From: Sequoia sempervirens
Taxonomy: Eukaryota > Streptophyta > Pinopsida > Cupressales > Cupressaceae
NCBI GenBank assembly: GCA_007258455.2
Contig: VDFB02358134.1
Span: 216,241,565 to 216,305,564, forward strand
Direction of reading: 5' to 3'
Length of the DNA stretch: 64,000 bases
Below are positions 55,951 to 64,000 of the stretch, piece after piece. Under the pieces are notes generated by a model. The model made no database searches. It saw only the letters and a list, made by a program, of their open reading frames with translations, and had not been told where the DNA came from. Each line of letters opens with the position of its first letter. Positions within the stretch are counted from its first letter, which is position 1. A program made the translations under genes and the position numbers.

Positions 55951-56900
55951 ATTTCCAGCATTTTGCATTTGATGATGCAACTCTTTTTGTTAGAAAGGTT
56001 GATGGCATTGTTGTCTATCTTGTTGTTTATGTGGATGATTTATTTCTTACTGGCAATAATGAGGATTATAATCAAACTGTGAAAGCTCAATTGAAGCAAG
56101 GGTTTGAAATGACTAATTTGGTCCATCTTCATTACTATTTGGGCATTGAGGTGATTCAAAACCCCAAGTATATTTTCATCTCCCAGCAAAAATATATTGG
56201 TGAACTTCTCTCTAAGTTTGGCATGACTGATTGCAAACCTCTTAGTACTCCAATGGAGCAAGATTTGAAACTCACATCCATTGACTCTATGGCATTGGTT
56301 GATGCAACTCCATATAGGAAACTTGTTGGTAGTTTGATTTATGCAACTATTACCCATCTAGATATTTCTTTTGTTGTTGGGGTCCTCTCTAGATTCATGC
56401 AACAACCTAGAGAAATTCATTGGTTAGCAGCCAAACATGTTCTTATATATTTGAAAGGCACTCAAAACTATGGGCTCAAATACTCAAAGGCCACACATTT
56501 CTCATTGCTTGGATATTCAGATTCTGATTATGCAAGTGATTTGGAAGATGGAAAATCTACATCTGGTTTTTTAATGCATCTTGGATCTGTTGTTATTTCT
56601 TGGAAATCTAAAAAGAAACCAGTCCCAACTCTATCCTCTGCAAAAGTTGAATATATGGAGGCCTATGATCGTATGGCTTCGAAGGGTTCTTCTACACCAC
56701 TTTGTTTTTTTTACAATCAATCAACAATTAAAATGGCCAAAAGTCCAATTTTCATGATTGAACCAAACACATTAGCACCAAGTTTCATTTGATTCGACAC
56801 CATGTGAAAGATGGCAATGTATAGCTCAAATATTTTCCTACTGTAGATCAGTCTATAGATATTCCTACAAAGGCTCTTGGATGAGAAAAGTTTGAAAGAT
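55941..56900 (+). pseudogene. copia reverse transcriptase C-terminal part and RNase H, element 9
   Basis: A frame of 283 codons has VVYLVVYVDDLFLTGNNEDY with the intact polymerase YVDD at about 56,027-56,038, then YLGIEVIQNPKYIFISQQKY and TPMEQDLKLTS. RNase H follows with LLGYSDSDYASDLEDGKSTS, GFLMHLGSVVISWKSKKKPV and PTLSSAKVEYMEA. AKVEY replaces AEAEY. After 56,690 the sequence is degenerate but still readable to about 56,900. Confidence 0.88.
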
Positions 56901-56932
56901 TTAGAGGCATGCTTGTTTTAACCCCTTCAGAT

Positions 56933-56953
56933 TAAGGGGGAGGGGGCGGGGGA
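56933..56953 (+). other. Polypurine tract of element 9
   Basis: The tract aagggggagggggcggggga lies right before the 3' LTR. Confidence 0.8.
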
Positions 56954-57193
56954 TGTTACCCGTTAATCATATCGGGGTTGTTAGTTCATGTATTAATTTT
57001 ATGGTCATGTTTTAGTTTGTTACATTAAGTTTTTTAGTTTCTTTTTCAGTTTTCTATTTATGGTTAGTTTCGACAGAGATGGTTAAATTGTGAATTGTTT
57101 GCCTCTGCAATTTCATATGTAATTGTTGGTTCTGTTGGTGAATATAATTTTCTATAAGTGTTTTTCCTTCTTGCGATCGATCTTGGCCTGACA
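56954..57193 (+). repeat. 3' LTR of copia element 9
   Basis: It begins TGTTACCCGTTA and ends CTTGGCCTGACA. It is 18 bp longer than the left copy because of small insertions. Confidence 0.9.
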
Positions 57194-57365
57194 ATCACTT
57201 GGTTCCATTAACATACCTTAGGATTCTTTTAGCTACTTTCCAATGTCTCCTTTGAAGTCTCCATAAATCTAGAATTTAGACTTACTGCATACTTTATATT
57301 AGGTCTAGTTGTTGTCAAATACATCAAACTTCCAACCATGTTGTCAAATACATCAAACTTCAAAG
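57194..57365 (-). mobile_element. Element 8b, right part
   Basis: This continues the copia sequence cut at 52,141, parallel to element 8a at about 45,636-45,790 (ttggttccattaacat, ccatctaaatc-type words). A duplicated 20-base word (gttgtcaaatacatcaaact) marks its right end, where element 10 starts. Confidence 0.75.
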
Positions 57366-58780
57366 TTCATCAGTCTATTCCGGAACCCATAGACTGGAAT
57401 GAGGTGAAATTAGGGTTTCTTGGCTTGGAGTTTTGAGGCATTTCATGTTATTTACTATTTTTAGTAAATGCTAGTTGTGGCAGTTGCAATTGTCTATTCT
57501 TAGTCTTTCGCAGTTGGAGCAGTTGTTATTATGGCTTGGTCTTCAGAAAGCTTTATTTGGCAAAAAATATTTAATTAAAGGCATTATGTTTTAATTCACT
57601 GTTGACAACCCCCTTGGCCTAAGGAGATAACTTAAGTTGTTTTTAAAGTGGGGCCATGAAGGGTACGCCTTCATTATAAGATTTTATATTCTTTATTGAA
57701 ATATTTCCTCAGCTTGAAATTGGACGCCACTTTTATAAAAGTGAATTTTTGAATAAAGTGAATTTCTTATGAGGCCTTTTGGGACGCCACCTTGAGAAGT
57801 TGAATGGTTTTGGGAAATTGAAGGGTCTCCTATGTCTTTTGGTCTGCTTCTCAGGCATTTGAAGAGTTTGTGAGCTCCTATTTATTGAAGGTCTTGGCTC
57901 CAACATTTCATCCATGAAAATTATGCTAAAGTTATGCTGTCGAAATGACAATTGATACATTGCTTCGAGGAAGTCTACCTCCTAGCCTTTTGTCCAATTT
58001 CGTGTTTGCAATATAACACCCAGTTGGCTACATTGCTGCTTCTCAACATCAGACTAGTAGATTGAGCTCATTTGAATGAAGAATTCTGGAGATTTTGGCA
58101 ATTTTGGTTTGCTGTTTCATCTATTGCTGAAGGTGATTTTTATTCATAGTTTATTTACCAGTTTGAAATTGGTTCTGGGTGTTTAACCAATCTATTTTCT
58201 GACCTTGGGCGACCCTTCATGCAACTTTTGGGAATTTATTTTTAAGTTTCTAATTTTTAAATAAAAATCGCCCCTCTCAAGAGGGCCGTACTTTTCTAAG
58301 TGCATTGGGAATTGTGCAAGTAACAAAAGTTGGAAGTTGCTGCTGTTTGGTGCTTGGTATTTGGGCGCCTACCTCCTTAGAGACATTTGCAAAAGACTTC
58401 AATCAATTCGGAGGTGAAATGAGTGAGTTATGAGTATTTTTCTAATTTCCAGTTTGCTGATATGAAATTTCTAGAACTCGAGATTTTACATCAGATTTAT
58501 AAGTTTCCAGTTTTAATCATATTTCAGTCATTGGAAAGCAAAGAACATAGTTGGAATTCGTTCTTATCTCTTTATCTCATTTCTCTATCATTGTAATTCA
58601 TGTTTTTGCAGTCATTTTGAATTGTAAGGTTCTGATTAGTAGTACTAATCTAACCCATTATTATTGCTGCAACTACTTGATTAAATTCTCATTAAATTAC
58701 CCCTGGATGGTTTACCGCCAGTGTGGATAATCTGTGTGTAACATTCATATACCTTGGGGTCGAAATCCTTCTACAGCTTG
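57366..58780 (+). repeat. LTR-like block related to the LTR of element 7 (element 10)
   Basis: In the orientation opposite to element 7, it shares with that LTR, in the same order, tttactatttttagtaaat, ccccttggcctaagg-like, acttaagttgtttttaaa, taaagttatgctg, attgcttcgaggaa, cctcctagcc and accttgggcg. Similarity is patchy, so it is a different subfamily. Borders are uncertain. I did not find its partner LTR, a primer site or coding sequence, so it may be a solo or truncated LTR. Confidence 0.55.
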
Positions 58781-61700
58781 ATGGTAAGTTGTTTTTTGAT
58801 CATTCTGTTGCACTTTGACTCCACTTTGAAGGGTTTTTGAGGCCTCTTGGCTGTGGCCTCTATAGTTTTTCTAACTTATTTCCTTGTGCTTCTTTTCTCT
58901 ATTGAATCCTCTACTTCGAGCCACAATGGAGAGCTTGACTTTGAGTTTATGAAAGACATGGTGTGCGGGCTTTTGGTTTTTTACTCTTCACACAAACACC
59001 AGGGTAAGCTTTATGTTCTCATTCTTGTGCATTTCCCTCTTAAATAAGCTCGATTTGAGCATGATTTAAAAGAAAAAGTTAGTCTTCTGTGTGGAAACAA
59101 AACAAAATGTTCAATCCTCTACACAAGCCGCGCCCATACCATGTTTCTTTTCTTCCTTTTCTACAAAAAAACTAGTTTTGGGCTCGACCCATGATAGAAA
59201 ACAGAAGAAACTTGTGATGGGAAACACATTATGCATTCATTTGCCATTTTCTAGGTCTCTAAAACCCTCCATGGCCGAAACCATTCACCATGTTGCTCCA
59301 ATTTTTTGAGAGCTTGGGAACTTGCACAAGCAGCTCAAATCCTCTTAATAATTTCCGTATTTGAAACACTTTGAATAAAACCCAAGCGGGTTTGTGCTTC
59401 TGTGAAGAAGAATGCCTCTCCTAGGCCATGACTACAAGAATACAAACTGGGTTTTCTTTTAGCACTTTGTGTAACTTAGAACTCTTTTCCATTTTCTAAA
59501 TATGCATAATATAGTATTGTTCTTCAAATTTTCTTGAAATGAAATCAAAACAAATGCCTCTATGAGCAAGTTCGAGGCTTCAAATTTTTTTAGGTTTCAC
59601 ATTTCTGAATGAGAAAACATTATTGTTCATTTTATTTTTAAAACCCTAGCTTCATAGCATTTGTCCATTTTCTTTTGAAAAACAAAATCGCTTCATCTTC
59701 TTCATGCATATCATTGTAGCTTATTTTGCTCTTTGTTTCCAGAAATACCATTTTGCTCCAATGGGGCTTTCCTTTCAAAGGCACTTGTTGGGTATTCTCC
59801 ATTTGCATTTCCTCAACAAAAATAATCATTTTCTTTTGTTATGTGTCTGCATTCTTGTAATTCCACCATTTGTTTTCAAAAATAAAACAATGCAACTCCT
59901 TTAGCATTATTCTTCTTTATTATCATGGCTTTTGAATGCACACACAGTTGGCCATTTATTACTTGTTTCCCATTTAGAAATATGTATGGTTACATATGGC
60001 TGCATCTTATTTTCACTCCCTTGCTCTATGAAGCACACACAAAAAAACTCTCCACTTAAACCTAAATGTATTGCATGAGCAATGGTAGCTTTAATGGCGA
60101 TGCCTCTATTATGTCTATTTACTTCTTGCAATGCTTGTATTCATCCAACATGATGCATATGTAGGTCATGACAATCCCATTGTTGTTTGTAGCCATTCAT
60201 TTCTGAGCACTTTGAAGCTTTGATACTGTAGGTTGAAACTCTTTTACATTCATAAAATGTACTTCAAATTTTCACTCTTTACCATAGTTTCATTCATATA
60301 GAACAATGCAATGCAACTGAACTTGAGTTCCATGTTTCCCTTCACTTCAGTGATGTTATTTGCTTCATTCAACTCAAACCTTTTTTGCATTGTATCCATA
60401 GTTTACAATAGCTTCTTTCCCCTTCATACCTTGGCTTTGATATTTCACTTGCAGAAACTTGTACTTCCATTTCTTGATAGAAACAAGGTCTTCTTTGCAC
60501 TCTTCATGCAATTTTTATCTTTCTTTAGATAGCTATAGCTTGTATGAGCCTTGATCTTTAGTGTGTGGAATATTTTGAAATAAGTGACACTTGATGATAA
60601 TGCTTTGAAGCTTCTCAAATTGCTTCAGTTGCCACTCTTTATTTGTAGTTTGGCATTGTGTATGCATCTTCACTATCATTCCAGGACAATGAATCACTTA
60701 TTTCCCTATCAATGTGAACATTATGTTAATGAAACATGACAATAATGTAATGTTGTAGCAGCACTTAGAACTTGACACATTTTCATGCAAATAGAAATAT
60801 CTGATGAAAAGATAGTGCATTTTTGTTTTACATAATTTGAGCATTTGAGAAAGATTCCTTGCTCATATGTGATCTTCATCTTCACTTTGCATTTTGAATT
60901 TTATGGTCATGTATGGGTAATGAATCAACCTTTCTTGTATTGCTTTATGAGCTTCTCCTTTAGTTGGATGTTCCATCTTGACACTGTGAATGTGTCTCTT
61001 TCCTTAAAGCCCCTCTTGAAATCAAGGGGCAACATGTTGAGCTCAACCCTTGTGGGAGCCCATTTTCACACCACATGCTATTATTTCTTCAAAGAAGATC
61101 AACAACATGACTTTTCCTATACCTGCACAGTGAACAAACATGTTAGATTAAAAAAAAAAAAAGTTCAATGTTCTTGTGATGTTTCATCTTTTGTGTTCCT
61201 TTTCCACACTTCTGGCATTTTCTCAACTGATTCAATGCACCACAAGAAATGTTCTATTTTTCTTTTGATAGATCATATAGGAGGATTCATAACCCAAGCT
61301 CTAACAAAACTTTCTCAATCATCTCCATTTTCACTTGGAGAACAAGAGTAAGGATGGAGAAACAACAATGAAGACAACTTGAAGACACCTCAAGCAATGA
61401 CAACTATGTTTCTTCGTATGTGTTCCTTTCTTTATTTTATCTTCAATAGAATAGTGCATTCCTTGTGTTCTGTGTACTCAACTATTCCCATGGCTTGGGT
61501 GGGATAGTTGATCTTCCTTTCCATCCCAATGAATATGAAAACAACATTTGTGCAATCTTGTTCAATTTTGTACCTTTCTTTTGCAAAAATGTACGAAACA
61601 TTATGGAATGGATAAATCAATACAGAATGAAAGCACTTTTCTTTATATCTCATTCAATCTTTTATGTTGTAAATCATGAATGGAAAACTGAAACACATTG

Positions 61701-61925
61701 CACACTTTAACTAAACAACTCTGTTAAAATCCAATACATGCAATGGTTTAAGAAACTGCATAAATGAATTGAAATTTTTCCACCTTAAAATAAACTTGAA
61801 TTAATTAGCTTTGTCAATTTGAGTTGTGGTGAAAAATTGATAACAATCTTGGTGACCTCTATTGAATGTTTTCCTTCTAAACATCAGGCAAGTTGCCTTA
61901 AGTAAATCCATTGGGTGTGGAGTCA
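58781..61925 (-). repeat. Probable 3' LTR (and perhaps other sequence) of gypsy element 11
   Basis: The right end is defined by TGACTCCACACCC on the minus strand directly after a purine tract, so 61,925 is the LTR border. The left border could not be located. The stretch has many T-rich and short frames on both strands. A 168-codon plus-strand frame at 60,845-61,351 has no family signature and I do not call it a gene. Confidence 0.4.
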
Positions 61926-61945
61926 ACTTTTCCCCTCCAAAACCC
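61926..61945 (-). other. Polypurine tract of element 11
   Basis: On the minus strand gggttttggaggggaaaagt precedes the LTR start. It lies about 200 bp downstream of the end of the integrase coding sequence. Confidence 0.6.
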
Positions 61946-62148
61946 AGGAATTCCTAAAAAATGGAACTTGCAACACCAAACAATAGCAGAAAGCAAAACC
62001 AAACCAAACTGAAAACAACTACAAGGCCCTGGTGGATAGAAAACATTGTGCAGCAACACTTATGGAAAAGAAACAACTGAAAAGAAAAGTGCTTCAAGCA
62101 CTTATTAGCAGCAACTATTCTACTATAGTACAAAAGTAGAACTTAACC

Positions 62149-63250
62149 TCAGAAGTAGTGTTTTAAGTGAATCCCATTAACTAGGATCAGAAGCAACTCC
62201 CCATTTAACATTGAGAGCTAAAATGAATTGTGTTCCTTACATTCTATTATCATATATGGGCCATCCCAAATTGCATCAAATTTGGAGTGCTTCCTAGGTT
62301 TTCTCTTATGTTCATCCCATTTGAACACAAAGTCTCCAACAATAAAATCTCTTAACTTTGTTCTCTTATCGAAGGAACTTTTCATTTGAGCTTGATGGAT
62401 TTCAAGCTTCTTAAACATTTCCTTTCTGGTTTCCTCTAGCTCCATCAACTGTGCGAGTCTAACTTCCATCTAGGCTACTCTTCTAACAGCTCAAGTTCTT
62501 TAATAAAATTCGGAGTTGGTAGCTCAATGGAAATGGGTAATTTGGCCTCCTTGCCATAAGTAAGAACATAAGGAGAGAAACCAATAGCTCTCTTGGGGGT
62601 TATTCTACCAGCCCAAAGGGATAATTTCAACTTTTTGTGCCATGCTCTTTGATTGTCTTTGATGGCCTTCTTGATGATCTTGATCAGGTTCTTATTGGTA
62701 GATTTTTCTGCCCGTTACCCTGTGGGTAAAAATAGATGAAGTGCTCAAAAAGATATTATTTCTCATAGACCAATTAGAAATATTTAAACTAATAAATGCT
62801 AAAGCATTATCATAAATAATGGAATCTAGAACACCAAATCTAGACACTAAGTCTTGATATAAATTTAGAATAGATGTTTCATTTGCTTCTTTTAAAGCAA
62901 CAACTTCAGTCCACTTAGTAAAATAGTTTGTGGAAATTAGGATCCACTTGTGGCCTGCACTTGAAGGTGGGTTAATAGGCCCAATAAGATTGAGGTCCCA
63001 CTTGACAAAAAGGTTGCTCCACCTGAATAGGATGTAGGGGCAAAGCTGTAAGTCTTTGCTTTCCTGCAAATAATGCACATTTCTCACATTTCCTCACCCT
63101 ATCAAAAGAATTCTTGAAAAAATCTGGCCAATAATAACCAGCCCTCATTATTTTCAGGGTTGTTGTTCTTGCTGCAAAATGACCTCCTGAAGGCCCATTG
63201 TGGAATTCTTCTAGCAGCTTATCTATTTGATTAGGCTCAACACATCCCAA
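62149..63250 (-). pseudogene. gypsy integrase, element 11
   Basis: From 63,250: an H2C2 zinc domain (LLEEFHNGPSGGHFAARTTT, GYYWPDFFKNSF, CEKCALFAG), then in another frame the core WDLNLIGPINPPSSAGHKWI, TNYFTKWTEVVALKEANETS, RFGVLDSIIYDNALAFISLN. The glutamate region is disturbed (near 62,690-62,730). Then the C-terminal part at 62,218-62,469: MELEETRKEMFKKLEIHQAQ, GDFVFKWDEHKRKPRKHSKF, DAIWDGPYMIIECKEHN. After a stop it ends with LVNGIHLKHYF at about 62,149. The core order is conserved but at least three frame breaks make it inactive. Confidence 0.88.
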
Positions 63251-64000
63251 TAATACACCTTAAAAATATCTCCTAGATAAAACACCATCAACAATAGCAT
63301 AAGGGATAGCTTGTAATCTGAAATACCTTCTTCTTGCCCTATTCAAGCCTTCAAGGCATTCACCAGTTTGCAAATAGTTGGCCATTTGTTGTACCCAACT
63401 TGTACTAGGAGTTGAAACAACAATTTGTTCTTTGTTGCTTAACACTGTTGCAATGTTTCCATCCTCTTCTAGGCTATTTTCTGTGTTTCCAATAAGTTGT
63501 TCGCACAAACCTTTGCCTCTAACAAGTTTAGTAACCTTAAGTTCAACATCAAATTCCATTACTCTTGTTATCCAACTGACCCTCTTATCATTTATATCCT
63601 TATTAAGTAAGAAATGTTTCACGGTTGGGTGAGAAACCAACAAATGAATTTTGTTATTAGATAGCATGTGCCTAAACTTTTTAAGGCTTCTAACCACTAC
63701 AAACACATATTTCTCTAAAAAAAATTACTTTACCTCATAGTCATGTAGTACTTGACTGAAAAAGGCCATAGGCTGCTCCAAGCCTTCACCATTTTGCTAG
63801 CATAACATTGCAAAAATAGTATCAATACCTCCAAAAGCATTTAAAATGACATCTCTATTATAATTTGGATTAATAAGGGTTGGGGTAGCTGTAAGGGCTT
63901 CTTTTATTTGCTTGAATCTCCTTTTACCCTCCTTAGTCCAATTGAAAGGTACATTCTTTTTCAACATTGTTGTGATAGGTTGTAATAAAGCTGCAATATT
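63251..64000 (-). pseudogene. gypsy reverse transcriptase end and RNase H, element 11
   Basis: The frame 63,260-63,706 contains SLKKFRHMLSNNKIHLLVSH, NDKRVSWITRVMEFDVELKV and RARRRYFRLQAIPYAIVDGV, typical of gypsy RNase H and the link to integrase. From 63,707 to the window end, broken frames hold the connection between reverse transcriptase and RNase H (MLKKNVPFNWTKEGKRRFK, QPMAFFSQVL). The catalytic reverse transcriptase part lies outside the window. Confidence 0.83.

Larger units (their letters stand above)
52147..57193 (+). mobile_element. Plus-strand Ty1/copia element (element 9)
   Basis: Short LTRs (222 and 240 bp, 52,147-52,368 and 56,954-57,193) flank a complete copia gene order in a 5.0-kb element. 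A tRNA-iMet primer site follows the left LTR and a purine tract precedes the right. The flanks ATCGC (52,142-52,146) and ATCAC (57,194-57,198) are a target duplication with one change. Both flanks belong to element 8b, which reads through when element 9 is removed. Reading frames are long but broken at several places. It is the best preserved pol gene in the window. Confidence 0.93.
61946..64000 (-). mobile_element. Minus-strand Ty3/gypsy element (element 11), truncated by window end
   Basis: Gypsy gene order is visible from right to left: reverse transcriptase end, RNase H, integrase zinc domain, integrase core, integrase C-terminus, 3' untranslated part and purine tract. The rest of the element continues beyond 64,000. 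Confidence 0.88.

Noticed and set aside
60845..61351. Open frame of 168 codons on the plus strand
   Set aside because: It lies in a T-rich region, is rich in Phe, Ser and Cys, and has no domain or motif. It overlaps the probable LTR of element 11.

Overview
This is a stretch of land-plant nuclear DNA made almost entirely of nested and decayed transposable elements. A seed plant with a very large, repeat-rich genome, probably a gymnosperm, fits best. The evidence is the mixture of copia- and gypsy-type LTR elements, the plant-type hAT transposase, tRNA-iMet primer-binding sites, and fragments of plant genes for symplekin, an FtsH-like plastid protease homologue and the cohesin factor PDS5. The gymnosperm placement is inferred from genome style, not from a diagnostic gene. 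No intact host gene, tRNA, rRNA or CRISPR array was found. Nearly every coding region carries stops, frameshifts or lost catalytic residues.

Left part (1-24,700): an old hAT transposase pseudogene is the host for successive insertions. Its N-terminal side is cut by a SIRE-like copia remnant (about 4,158-9,066). That copia is itself cut in gag by a gypsy element, of which only the 3' end and 3' LTR lie in the window (1-4,157). A minus-strand gypsy element (10,528-23,609) sits inside the hAT coding region, and a smaller gag-protease-only element (11,985-16,726) sits inside that. The hAT C-terminal dimerisation domain resumes at 23,610-24,620.

Middle part (27,468-52,000): a chimeric, apparently intronless sequence joins a symplekin fragment to an FtsH-like fragment. 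It is present twice (27,468-30,943 and about 48,170-51,400), each time followed by the same short-LTR copia element, which indicates a tandem segmental duplication. Copy 1 carries a foldback insertion of about 300 bp that is absent from copy 2. A copia element (31,418-44,769, target duplication TATAT) split copy 1 from its neighbour. That copia element was then split in its RNase H region by an LTR element (32,258-40,240, target duplication ATATC). This inner element has no gag or pol. It carries a long minus-strand reading frame of about 1,300 codons that starts with a PDS5-like segment, and it is the most interesting object in the window.

Right part (51,401-64,000): the second short-LTR copia copy is interrupted by a fairly well preserved plus-strand copia element (52,147-57,193). 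After it come an LTR related to that of the PDS5-carrying element (about 57,366-58,780), a long poorly defined stretch that probably includes a gypsy 3' LTR (ending at 61,925), and the minus-strand integrase, RNase H and reverse-transcriptase end of that gypsy element, which runs off the window.
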